Source of the DNA: a virus
Virus record (IMG/VR): IMGVR_UViG_3300030399_000042
Location: 1 to 40,438 of that record
DNA: 40,438 nucleotides
Direction: 5' to 3' (one strand)
Shown here: piece by piece, positions 14,757-23,624 of the stretch
Position numbering within the stretch: the first letter of the stretch is position 1
How the letters are laid out: each line of letters opens with the position of its first letter
Made by a program: the position numbers and the translations under genes
Notes under the pieces: model-generated
The model's input: the letters and a program-made list of their open reading frames with translations, nothing else
What the model was told of the DNA's origin: nothing
The model's database searches: none

Positions 14757-15338
14757 ATGGCAAAAACAAATACTCCTCCTCCGTCAATCGAACAAGAAGA
14801 AATGGTTAAATTAGAACAGCAATTTGATAAGTTTGATAATGAAGTAAAGTCTATGACAATGGATAGAATGAAAACTGCTCCAAGCGAAGATAGGGAGCAA
14901 CAAACTAAGTTATCACAAAAAGAAATTGAGAAGTCTAAAGATATTTATATTAAAGCTCATAGAACTATTGGTTGTCAGGAGAAATTCAACGAGAAATATC
15001 GTGATGATTATGAATTTTCTAAAGAGTATGTACATTTCACTGCTGAAAATCTTGAGATAATCGGAGAAGAGTTAGACTTTTGGACTAAACCTTTTCCTGG
15101 CGTTCCTGCGCAAGAATGGAAGATACCTGTTAATAAGCCAGTATGGTGTCATAGATTCGTTGCGGAGCGTATCAAAGGTTGCAAATACCATGTAATGAGC
15201 ATGCAAAATACATTAACAGATTCATCTAGTTCTGGACAATTCTATGGAACAATGGTAGTAGACAAAACAAAACAAAGATTAGATGCAACTCCAGTTAGTC
15301 AACGTAAATCAGTATTTATGGGAGCTGGAACATTTTAA
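14757..15338 (+). CDS. Conserved phage protein of unknown function, 193 aa
   Basis: Starts MAKTNTPPPSIEQEEMVKLE. A helical, charged N-terminal half is followed by a globular C-terminal half with WKIPVNKPVWCHRFVAERIK and a segment SSGQFYGTMVVDKTKQRLDA. The latter pattern recurs beside tail-tube genes in similar phages. Probably a virion or assembly factor. The stop overlaps the next start (TTTTAATGAG). Confidence 0.65.
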   Translation: MAKTNTPPPSIEQEEMVKLEQQFDKFDNEVKSMTMDRMKTAPSEDREQQTKLSQKEIEKSKDIYIKAHRTIGCQEKFNEKYRDDYEFSKEYVHFTAENLEIIGEELDFWTKPFPGVPAQEWKIPVNKPVWCHRFVAERIKGCKYHVMSMQNTLTDSSSSGQFYGTMVVDKTKQRLDATPVSQRKSVFMGAGTF

Positions 15339-15589
15339 TGAGAAAGTATTTTGGCGAGATTGCTACTTATCCTGAAAATGATGAAGAAGAAAAAAAAGAA
15401 GCTAAAAAATATTTAGAGTCTTGGAAAAAATTTCTTCTTAGGCGTCTTAAAAGAGATTCATTTGATGTAATGATAGTGGATGAACAATGGGGAATACGTG
15501 AAGCGCATTTATCAGGAATGCTAGCACAAAATGAATCTATGTATTTGAAATTGTGTTTGGAATCAGAATTTAATTACGAATTGAGATAA
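15338..15589 (+). CDS. Small charged protein, 83 aa
   Basis: Starts MRKYFGEIATYPENDEEEKK. Acidic then basic helical stretch (KEAKKYLESWKKFLLRRLKR) and a C-terminal EAHLSGMLAQNESMYLKLCL. Coupled to the preceding gene by TAATGAG. Unknown role. Confidence 0.55.
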   Translation: MRKYFGEIATYPENDEEEKKEAKKYLESWKKFLLRRLKRDSFDVMIVDEQWGIREAHLSGMLAQNESMYLKLCLESEFNYELR

Positions 15590-15592
15590 AAA

Positions 15593-15778
15593 ATGGCAAA
15601 AGAAAAGTGGATTGCATCTGCAATCAAAAAACCTGGTGCATTACATAAAGAATTAGGCGTTAAAGAAGGTAAAAAGATTCCTACAAGCAAACTTAAAAAA
15701 GCTGAACATAGTAAGAATCCTACGGAACGTAAGCGTGCGAATCTAGCTAAAACACTAAAAGGTTTCAATAAACAATGA
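15593..15778 (+). CDS. Small basic conserved phage protein, 61 aa
   Basis: Starts MAKEKWIASAIKKPGALHKE. The sequence 'WIA.AIKKPGALH..LGVK.G..IP..KL.KA....NPT..KRA.LA.TL' is a very common small phage protein pattern, often just before tail or structural genes. Possible DNA-binding or structural accessory; unproven. Its last codons overlap the next start (ATGAAC). Confidence 0.75.
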   Translation: MAKEKWIASAIKKPGALHKELGVKEGKKIPTSKLKKAEHSKNPTERKRANLAKTLKGFNKQ

Positions 15779-17217
15779 ACATGCTTAGTGATGTCATTAC
15801 ATATGTACGTAGGATTATAAAAAGTCCTTCCAATGCTGTTATTACTGATGCATTGATAATTGATTATATTAATCGATTTTGGATTATGGATGTTGATGCT
15901 CGCATGCAATTATTTGATTTAAAGACAACTTATCAGTTTCAGACTCAACCTGCCGTTGATAAATATAATATGCCATTATATAGCATCCAGTCCGAAACAC
16001 CTAATAATCCTGGTTCACAAGATATTGCAATGTATCCTGTATATCAGGGTTTTCTAAGCCCAGCTTATATTAATGGCGTAGAAATATTCTTTGAGACTCA
16101 AGAACATGAATTCTATAGAAAGTGGCCTAAATGGGTACAAAATAATAGAATTGTAGGTATTGGTAATGGAACTCCAGGACCTTACTTTTTAAAACTTCCT
16201 GTGTTGCCTGAATTCTACTTCCATCATACTCCACCTCTTCAAGGCATATTGCGTGGACATATTGATATTGCAGGTATTATAAGTACTGGTTTTAATCAAG
16301 ACCCTCCTTTAATTGGCAGTACACAATTACTTAATAATAATTTCATACAACCAATGAATACTACTTCTGTACATTCTCAGTTTTATTTAACGTCAACTGA
16401 TAATACAGGTGCTAATGTTATAGTCGCTGACAGTGGTCAGTTTCTTCAACAAGATGTCAATCTAGGTATCTTAATGCAGCCAGGAAATGCACCATTTGGT
16501 AACCTTCCTTTACCTGGTGGATATGCTAATTCATTTACAATTACAGGTATTTCTGCGCCAGGTAATCCAACAGTTTTAACTGCAACTACAACGTTTTTTG
16601 CAGGTCAGATTGTAATTATTAATGGTGTAGTCGGTATGACTCAACTTAATAATAATAAATATAAAATACTTGCAGTGACATCAACAACAGTTACAATAGA
16701 TGTCGACTCAACAGATTTCGATACATATGTAAGTGGTGGAACAGTCTTTACGATTCAAAATGTAGTTAACTATCTTACTGGATTTGTTGATCAAGTATTT
16801 TTTCCATCTGCAATACCTTTGGGACAAAACATTCATGCTCAGTATCTATATTTCCAAACAGGTTTGCCAAGAGCAATGTTGTATTATAATAATACAATTA
16901 CACTTCGTTCACCTCCAGATCGACAATATTTAGTGGAAATAGAGGCGTATTTAACACCGGCAGCATTCTTCAGCACCTCACAAGCTTTGCCATTCGCTTA
17001 TATGGCAGAATATATAGCACGTGGAGCAGCTAGAAAGATCCTTTCAGATACAGGGGATGTAGAACAATTCCAATTCTACGAGCCATTATTTAGAGAGCAA
17101 GAGAATCTGGTTTGGAAACGTAGTCAGAGACAATGGACAGCCACGAGGACTCAAACGATTTATAGTCACGGTCACGGTGGAACACAAAATACAGGAATTA
17201 ACGGAGCAGCAACATGA
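15775..17217 (+). CDS. Tail tubular protein A-like (T7 gp11-like)
   Basis: 480 aa. The helical N-terminus (DVITYVRRIIKSPSNAVITD, ALIIDYINRFW) and a late helix-rich region (YMAEYIARGAARKILSDTGD) bracket beta-rich domains. In T7-like phages gp11 binds the portal and connects to the nozzle (gp12); the order here, followed at 17850 by a gp12-like protein, supports that role. A copy of the repeated beta module is inserted at roughly 16536-16760 (ITGISAPGNPTVLTA, then VVGMTQLNNNKYKILAV). This insertion makes it longer than T7 gp11. Confidence 0.75.
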   Translation: MNMLSDVITYVRRIIKSPSNAVITDALIIDYINRFWIMDVDARMQLFDLKTTYQFQTQPAVDKYNMPLYSIQSETPNNPGSQDIAMYPVYQGFLSPAYINGVEIFFETQEHEFYRKWPKWVQNNRIVGIGNGTPGPYFLKLPVLPEFYFHHTPPLQGILRGHIDIAGIISTGFNQDPPLIGSTQLLNNNFIQPMNTTSVHSQFYLTSTDNTGANVIVADSGQFLQQDVNLGILMQPGNAPFGNLPLPGGYANSFTITGISAPGNPTVLTATTTFFAGQIVIINGVVGMTQLNNNKYKILAVTSTTVTIDVDSTDFDTYVSGGTVFTIQNVVNYLTGFVDQVFFPSAIPLGQNIHAQYLYFQTGLPRAMLYYNNTITLRSPPDRQYLVEIEAYLTPAAFFSTSQALPFAYMAEYIARGAARKILSDTGDVEQFQFYEPLFREQENLVWKRSQRQWTATRTQTIYSHGHGGTQNTGINGAAT

Positions 17218-17849
17218 CAATGATTACATATAACAATAATGTTCCGTTTGGCCCAGACAATCCTTCGGCTGATCAACCAAAAATGCTAACTAATACTCAA
17301 CATATCGCAGATTATGTTGCAGTCGACCATGTTCCTTTCAATGTTAACGGAAGTGGATGGCATAATAAATCTACTTATGTCAATCAATCAAGTGTTCCTA
17401 CAACAGCAGCTGGTCAAGTAGCATTATTTTCAGCAGCTGGCATTTCAGGTTCAGAATTACATATGACTAGAGACGCAACATCGGGTGTAAATGTTATTAT
17501 GACTACGTCGGCATTTGGTGTACCTGTGGCAGCAAATAATGGTTATACGTTTTTACCAGGACCTTCAGGTGGAGCAAGAGTTGGCGCAATTATTCTCCAG
17601 TGGGGAATAATACCAGTAGGCCCTTCTGGAGATACTGTTACAACTGTTTTGTTTGCTACAGTTAATCAGAATTTTAAAAATGCTTGTTATAATGTTCAAT
17701 TAACAGTAATTGCACAAAATACTGATGAAGATCCATCAGCAAATAACGTTTTCATTGTTCCTGGTTCAGTTAACGCAACTGGATTTCAAATATCTAATTC
17801 ATCATCATCATCAGAACAACAAGTATATTGGTTAGCTATAGGAAATTAA
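17214..17849 (+). CDS. Fibre-like protein with gp53-like C-terminal domain
   Basis: 211 aa, starting MTMITYNNNVPFGPDNPSAD. The C-terminal ~95 residues (GAIILQWGIIPVGPSGDTV, then NQNFKNACYNVQLTVI and ending VYWLAIGN) match the layout of the tail-fibre 'gp53-like' C-terminal domain: iiQWG, F...F...Y.V..T and YWlAiG. This domain usually mediates receptor contact. The N-terminal part is short and may attach to the tail tube. It is coupled to the gp11-like gene (ATGA overlap) and abuts the nozzle gene. Confidence 0.7.
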   Translation: MTMITYNNNVPFGPDNPSADQPKMLTNTQHIADYVAVDHVPFNVNGSGWHNKSTYVNQSSVPTTAAGQVALFSAAGISGSELHMTRDATSGVNVIMTTSAFGVPVAANNGYTFLPGPSGGARVGAIILQWGIIPVGPSGDTVTTVLFATVNQNFKNACYNVQLTVIAQNTDEDPSANNVFIVPGSVNATGFQISNSSSSSEQQVYWLAIGN

Positions 17850-20800
17850 ATGGGTCAAAAAATAGTTGTAGGTCCTTTTAATGATAAAGGTTTTAGAAAT
17901 GACGTTACCCCATTTAACGTTGATAATACCTCTTTTCCTTCTTTAGTTAATGCTTATCAATGGCGTGGACGCGTCAAACGTAAACGTGGAACTTCTCTTC
18001 TAGGCAGGTTAACACGATTTTTTAGTTCTCTTGTTCCTTCTCTTAATACTGGTATTACTACTATTACATTAGATGGAAGTGGAAACGGAAATTTAATCAC
18101 GGGATTCAATCTGAATTCTACCCTTCCGAATGTTACAATCGCACCAGGAAATACCACTATAACAGGAACGTTGATATATGAAGATCCCAATAAAGATGGG
18201 ACTTTAGAAGTATCTGCTGTAATCACAGGAATTACATTAGGTAACCCAACGGTATTAACAGCAGTTAATACATTTTCATCAGGTGATTCAGTACTAATAA
18301 CAGCTGTCCAAGGTACTGTAGAACTTAATAATAATATCTATACGATAATATCAGTGACAGGAACTACAATAACTATAGATGTAGACTCTACTACATTTAC
18401 AGCATATGATATGGGTGGTTTTGCTACAGATCTAGTTCCAGAAGGAACGATTAATTATGTGACTGGAGCGATTAATATACCTGCACAAGCGGGATTGGCC
18501 GTTTCCGCATCCTTTAACTATTATCCACTACTTCCTGCAATGGGAGAAAGAGATCTTCAATTATTACCAACGCAGTTTCCAGGAACAATAGCATTTGATA
18601 TAACGAAAGCCTATAATGTTGTAACAGCTATTCCATATCCAAATTACAATATAAGTTTTTATAAAAATCCCGCAGCAAATGTTGATCTTTATCCAGGATA
18701 CACACCCAAGACCAATGCAACACCAGTACAATGGAACGGACAAAACTACCAGCAATTTTGGACGACTAATTACGAAAATGCCTTCTGGGCTACTAATGGC
18801 ATTCCTATACCTTTTAATATTACTAATATTGGCATGCAATTTACGTTAGTTACTGGAGCAACAATTGTTGCTGCCGGACCTCCTGCAATTGTGACAATAG
18901 CAATTGCTGCAAGTCCTGCTGTAGTTGGTGATTTCGTCTTTATAAACGAAGTTGTGGGAATAACAGGAATAAACTTCCAGACTGGATATGTAATATCAAT
19001 TGTTGCAGGTGTTAGCATTACAGTAGAGTTTCCTAATGCAACGATAGCTGGTACTTATGGAGGCGGTGGAATAGTCCAGTACTTAACAAATAATGTTGAT
19101 CCAACTAAGGATTGTTTAAGATGGTACGATGGCGATCCAACAGATGGAGTAGTAAATAATCCCGTGCCAACTCCTGGATTCGGTTGGGTTAACTTTTGTC
19201 CTCCATTGTCGCAAGATTTCTATCCCATAGCAGATTTGCCAGCAGCGAAATACTATTTGGTTAATGCTCGCATGATTGTTCCCTTTAAAGACCGTTTGTT
19301 GTTCCTTGGTGCCGTTGTTCAGAGCTCAGGAGGCACACCCATCTATCTTCAAGATACAATTGTTTACAGTCAAAATGGCACGCCTTATTACAACGTTTCT
19401 TTTTCTGCTACACCAAACTATCCGTTACCACCAGTTACCACACCTCCAGGTTATGTAACAATGTTAGCTCCACAACAACAAACGGCCACACCTTCAGCTT
19501 TCTTTGAAGATCAAACAGGATTTGGAGGTTTTGTATCGGCAGGATTGCCTCAACCCATAACAACGTCAGCCCCTAACCAAGATGTGTTAATCGTAGGATT
19601 TTCCAGCCTAAAAACTAAATTGGTATATAGTGGGAATGATTTAGTACCTTTCAATTTCTTTATCATTAACTCAGAACTGGGTGATGCAAGCACATTCTCA
19701 ACTATTACACTTGATAAAGGCGTATTATCCCGTGGAACGCGTGGATATACAATGACAGGTCAAACAGACTCCCAGCGTATAGATCTTGATATTCCAGATC
19801 AAGTTTTCCAAATGAATCTAACAAACAACGGAAACGAAAGATTTTGTGCTTCAAGAGATTTCATCAACGAGTGGATTTATTTTACTTATAACGCGAACAA
19901 TGAAAATGATGAAACTCCAACTGCCATTTTCCCAAATCAAACATTACTTTATAACTATAGAGATAATTCTTGGGCGTTATTTAATGAATCTTATACGAGT
20001 TACGGAGCATTTAGAAGACAAACAGGTTTTACATGGCAAACTGTAGGATTGGTTTATAATACATGGGAAGCGTGGAACGATCCTTGGAATGCGGGTAATT
20101 CAACTGTTCTTCAACAAGAAGTTATCGGTGGAAATTCGCAGGGATTTCTAATATTCCGTGATGAAGGAACAGATGAAGCTGAGTCTCTAGCTATTATTTC
20201 ATTTAATGGTACAACAAATACCGTAACAGTTCCAAATCATAATCTAACAGAAGATAGTTACATACAAATCACTGGATGCTTAGGAACTGTTGGTAATTTC
20301 GTTAACAATGCAATATTTTCTGTATTTAATGTGACTCAGAACACGTTTCAACTTGATCCAGACCCAATGCTTGGATCAGCAACTTATATCGGTGGAGGGT
20401 TAATCACATTAATATATGTTCCATTCATTCAATCTAAGCAATTCCCTCTTGCATGGGATACAGGACGTAAAACTCGTATTGGAGTTCAACAATATCTATT
20501 AACTACTACACCTAGATCAGAAATTACACTACAGATGTTTTTGAGTCAGGATGCAGCTAATCCGTATAACAATCCTCCAATTGTTCCTAGTACATCATCA
20601 ACAAATAACTCATTACTTTACTCACAGGTACTTTATACTTGTCCAGAAAGTACAAATTTAGGTCTGACGCCATTTAATGCTAGCCAGATGATGATAAATG
20701 ATCCTAGTAGTGGTACAAGTCCTCAAGAACAAATATGGCATCGAATTAATACATCCCTGATAGGTGATACCGTTCAAGTCGGACTAACAATGTCAGATGA

Positions 20801-21134
20801 ACAAATTAGGTATTTACATCCATCTTCGATTGTTTCTCCAATAACAGGGATTACATTAGGTAATCCAACTATAATAATGACAACGGCCAATTCAACAGTT
20901 CAACAGCAAGTCAGAATCGAAGGTGTTGTCGGTACGGTTCAATTGAATGGAAATAACTATCATGTGATTGCATCGGATTCCACTACAGTAACGATTAATG
21001 TAGATTCTTCAATGGGATATGAACCATATATTTCAGGTGGTAGAATAGCTGAAGTTGATGCACTCAATGCTTTTGCAGAGATTGAACTACATGGTATCAT
21101 AATGGATTGCTCAACCTCATCACTACTGGTCTAA
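17850..21134 (+). CDS. Tail tubular protein B-like nozzle (T7 gp12-like)
   Basis: 1094 aa, the largest product. The N-terminus (GPFNDKGFRNDVTPFNVDNT, FPSLVNAYQWRGRVKRKRGT) is typical of podovirus nozzle proteins. The core has many beta strands and the characteristic DKGVLSRGTRGYTMTG and NEWIYFTYNANNEND segments. Four copies of the shared ~70-residue module are inserted: near 18219-18425, 18838-19082, 20185-20410 and 20836-21050. The first and last retain the near-identical opening PxITGITLGNPT. In T7 this protein forms the hexameric tail tip that DNA passes through; the modules likely decorate its outside. Confidence 0.75.
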   Translation: MGQKIVVGPFNDKGFRNDVTPFNVDNTSFPSLVNAYQWRGRVKRKRGTSLLGRLTRFFSSLVPSLNTGITTITLDGSGNGNLITGFNLNSTLPNVTIAPGNTTITGTLIYEDPNKDGTLEVSAVITGITLGNPTVLTAVNTFSSGDSVLITAVQGTVELNNNIYTIISVTGTTITIDVDSTTFTAYDMGGFATDLVPEGTINYVTGAINIPAQAGLAVSASFNYYPLLPAMGERDLQLLPTQFPGTIAFDITKAYNVVTAIPYPNYNISFYKNPAANVDLYPGYTPKTNATPVQWNGQNYQQFWTTNYENAFWATNGIPIPFNITNIGMQFTLVTGATIVAAGPPAIVTIAIAASPAVVGDFVFINEVVGITGINFQTGYVISIVAGVSITVEFPNATIAGTYGGGGIVQYLTNNVDPTKDCLRWYDGDPTDGVVNNPVPTPGFGWVNFCPPLSQDFYPIADLPAAKYYLVNARMIVPFKDRLLFLGAVVQSSGGTPIYLQDTIVYSQNGTPYYNVSFSATPNYPLPPVTTPPGYVTMLAPQQQTATPSAFFEDQTGFGGFVSAGLPQPITTSAPNQDVLIVGFSSLKTKLVYSGNDLVPFNFFIINSELGDASTFSTITLDKGVLSRGTRGYTMTGQTDSQRIDLDIPDQVFQMNLTNNGNERFCASRDFINEWIYFTYNANNENDETPTAIFPNQTLLYNYRDNSWALFNESYTSYGAFRRQTGFTWQTVGLVYNTWEAWNDPWNAGNSTVLQQEVIGGNSQGFLIFRDEGTDEAESLAIISFNGTTNTVTVPNHNLTEDSYIQITGCLGTVGNFVNNAIFSVFNVTQNTFQLDPDPMLGSATYIGGGLITLIYVPFIQSKQFPLAWDTGRKTRIGVQQYLLTTTPRSEITLQMFLSQDAANPYNNPPIVPSTSSTNNSLLYSQVLYTCPESTNLGLTPFNASQMMINDPSSGTSPQEQIWHRINTSLIGDTVQVGLTMSDEQIRYLHPSSIVSPITGITLGNPTIIMTTANSTVQQQVRIEGVVGTVQLNGNNYHVIASDSTTVTINVDSSMGYEPYISGGRIAEVDALNAFAEIELHGIIMDCSTSSLLV

Positions 21135-21135
21135 T

Positions 21136-21618
21136 ATGTCATTATCATCAAATATTGTTAATAATGTTACGTTCTTAAGAACTACAAGGGAATTTCCAAC
21201 AGAATCCGATCAATTATCGGTTGAACTTAATAAAGCTTATCTCGATATAGCCAATGTTGTTAATTCAAGAATTATAGGTATATTCCCAAAGAATAAGATG
21301 GCAATTACAGGAGAGAGTTATTTCTTAACTAATAATAGACAGCAGACATTAAGACAAGTCTACACTGGTACTTCGACTGCTGCAATACCCCATGGACTTA
21401 CAAATATCTATAATGCTATACCTTTTTTTACAAGGATGTGGGGACAGTATACAGATTCTACGGGTAGATGGTTTGGTTTAATACCAGCAAGTACGGTTGC
21501 TATAGCTGGACAAGTTACTTTCTATATAGATAATACTAGTATAAACTTTGTCTCTGGTGATGATGCACCTACGCCCACGTCATTAATCGTAATAATCGAA
21601 TGGATGTCTAATGCTTAA
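21136..21618 (+). CDS. Conserved tail-region protein, 160 aa
   Basis: Starts MSLSSNIVNNVTFLRTTREF. Contains DIANVVNSRIIGIFPKNKM, then a beta region (VYTGTSTAAIPHGLTNIYNA, IPFFTRMWGQYTDSTGRWFG) and ends LIVIIEWMSNA. This architecture occurs in many environmental podovirus tails just after gp12-like genes. It may be an appendage or adaptor protein. No signal peptide or enzyme motif. Confidence 0.65.
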   Translation: MSLSSNIVNNVTFLRTTREFPTESDQLSVELNKAYLDIANVVNSRIIGIFPKNKMAITGESYFLTNNRQQTLRQVYTGTSTAAIPHGLTNIYNAIPFFTRMWGQYTDSTGRWFGLIPASTVAIAGQVTFYIDNTSINFVSGDDAPTPTSLIVIIEWMSNA

Positions 21619-21633
21619 TCTAGGAGTAATTTT

Positions 21634-22338
21634 ATGAGTTCAATGTCAGGATCAACAGGTAAAGCACCTCCTCAGATTAAAGAAAAGATTCCATCAGGAT
21701 TGCGCCAGTTCAACAAACAATCTCCTGAACAACAAGCTCTAATGGCTCAGGAATTGCAAGGGGTTGGGCCTGATAGTTATTTATACAAGTTGGCTAATGG
21801 CGATCAATCTACCTTTAATGAAATGGAAGCACCGGCACATAGACAATTTAATGAAAAGACTGGTGAATTTGCCTCTAGATTTAGTGCTGGAGGTGGTCAA
21901 GGATCATTGAGTGCACGCAGAAGTAGTGGGTTTCAAAACTTTATGGGTGCGCAAGCATCAAACTTTGCTCAAGATTTACAAGCTAAGCGTGGAGATCTTC
22001 GCAATCAAGCCATAAGAGATCTCCACAACATGAGTACTGATCTTCTTAATATCGATCCTTACGAGCGTTATATGAAGCCCGAGAAAGAAGGAACGAATTG
22101 GGGCGGATTAATTGGTGGTGGCGTAGGTGCTGTAGGTGGATTCTTTGCAGGTGGACCTATGGGAGCTGTATCAGGTGCTCAAGCTGGTTATAGTGCAGGA
22201 TCAAGCCTAAGTGGTCGAGGTGGTGGTGGAGGAGGCGGTGGCTGGCAAGGTTCTCCTGGATGGAAACCAAGTTGGAATGGTCAAGGTAGTGGCGGTGGTC
22301 AAGCAACAGTTGCGCAAGCGCAAGGAATATACGCATAG
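21634..22338 (+). CDS. Glycine-rich probable internal virion protein
   Basis: 234 aa, starting MSSMSGSTGKAPPQIKEKIP. The middle is Gln/Ala-rich helical, followed by a glycine-zipper-like stretch (GGLIGGGVGAVGGFFAGGPM) and a run of eight glycines. Glycine-zipper membrane-active segments are common in podovirus ejection proteins, which line the channel through the cell envelope. This fits its place directly before two large disordered proteins. TAGGAGTAATTTT precedes the start. Confidence 0.6.
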   Translation: MSSMSGSTGKAPPQIKEKIPSGLRQFNKQSPEQQALMAQELQGVGPDSYLYKLANGDQSTFNEMEAPAHRQFNEKTGEFASRFSAGGGQGSLSARRSSGFQNFMGAQASNFAQDLQAKRGDLRNQAIRDLHNMSTDLLNIDPYERYMKPEKEGTNWGGLIGGGVGAVGGFFAGGPMGAVSGAQAGYSAGSSLSGRGGGGGGGGWQGSPGWKPSWNGQGSGGGQATVAQAQGIYA

Positions 22339-22346
22339 GATAAATC

Positions 22347-23624
22347 ATGGTAATACAAACTTTAGGACGGTCTAGACCTAATAAACTGAATCAGGCACTT
22401 AGTGGAGTCATGGGTGGTGCTCAATCTTTTTCAGAGGCTATGGGTGTTCAAAAACAAGAACAACAGCGTTTAGAAGAAAATCAAGCTATTAAAAGAGAAA
22501 CTGGCCAAGATCTCTCTGGAATCCGTGATGAAAGAACAAGAGAAATGCTACTTTCAGATAAACTGACATCTGGACGAAAGATGAATCAAGCTAATGCAGG
22601 TTCTGGAATTAATCCTTTTTCGCCAAATAGTCCCAAGAATAATACTACAAATCCTACGAAAAAAAATACTGTAAATAATCCAACTGCTTCTCAAGAAAAA
22701 TTGCCTGTTTTATCTCCTGAAGAAGTTTGGGCAAAAGGTCAGCAGACGGCACAACAATATAGAGATAATAATGTTCCAATGACTGATGAACAAGGTTTTG
22801 AATTACAAAATAGTTTAAACACAGAAAATATTAATCATAATAACAGGGTTGAAGCACAAACTGAAGCTTATGGTAATCTCGGTCAAGAAGCTATTGGGCA
22901 AGTCATGCCGGATGCTTCGCCAGAATTAACAGCTATTTTTAGAGGTTATGGAGAAGAGGAAAAGAATAAATTAAGTCCAGCGGAAGCAAGAAAAAGCCTA
23001 GCTAAAAAAGCAGCTCAATTTAAAAACAAAGTTTCAGCTATAGAAAATAGTATAGGTCCAAGAAGGTTATTTTCAGGAATCGTTCAGGATATATCTGGAA
23101 CAGGACGCGAAGAAGAAAAAGTAAATAGAGCAATGAGAGAAAAACTCAAGTTTTTACATGACCAAGGTTTATTCGACACTGAAAGAAAACTTTTAAGTGG
23201 ATTAGGCTATTATCCTGAAGAAGTGGAATCATTGGTTAGCAATCTCCCAGAAAATACACAAAAAACTATAGCCCAACTACCAGAGTTTAAAAAAGAATAT
23301 ACAGAGAAACCAAAGTTATCAGCTGCTAGGGCAGGAAAGTTGCCTAAACTTATTCATAAGCCAGAAGACTTAGAAAAAATAAAAGGATCTATCGAAAATA
23401 TACTAACTTCAGATCCAAATACTAATTTAATTCTTTTAAGAAAAGAACTAGAGAAAAAAAATGTAGATTGGGAAACATATAAAGACATATTAGATGATAT
23501 GGTTATAAATGGAAAAATCAAATTAAATCCGGATCAAGATTTGGCTTTTACCGATACATTAGATCAACCTCCCTTAACAACACTTGGTAAAATCCTTAAG
23601 AAATTTAATTTAGGTGGTAGTTAA
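22347..23624 (+). CDS. Probable internal/ejection protein 1
   Basis: 425 aa, starting MVIQTLGRSRPNKLNQALSG. Low-complexity Asn/Gln/Lys-rich segments alternate with helices (e.g. LSPAEARKSLAKKAAQFKNK). No enzyme domain recognised. An AGGATAAATC leader precedes the start; the stop overlaps the start of 23624. The position after tail genes and the composition suggest an internal virion (ejection) protein; this is inference. Confidence 0.55.
   Translation: MVIQTLGRSRPNKLNQALSGVMGGAQSFSEAMGVQKQEQQRLEENQAIKRETGQDLSGIRDERTREMLLSDKLTSGRKMNQANAGSGINPFSPNSPKNNTTNPTKKNTVNNPTASQEKLPVLSPEEVWAKGQQTAQQYRDNNVPMTDEQGFELQNSLNTENINHNNRVEAQTEAYGNLGQEAIGQVMPDASPELTAIFRGYGEEEKNKLSPAEARKSLAKKAAQFKNKVSAIENSIGPRRLFSGIVQDISGTGREEEKVNRAMREKLKFLHDQGLFDTERKLLSGLGYYPEEVESLVSNLPENTQKTIAQLPEFKKEYTEKPKLSAARAGKLPKLIHKPEDLEKIKGSIENILTSDPNTNLILLRKELEKKNVDWETYKDILDDMVINGKIKLNPDQDLAFTDTLDQPPLTTLGKILKKFNLGGS

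Noticed and set aside
17957-18226. Leftward frame inside the gp12-like gene
   Set aside because: A shadow of the nozzle-protein frame with no ribosome site and a low-complexity product.
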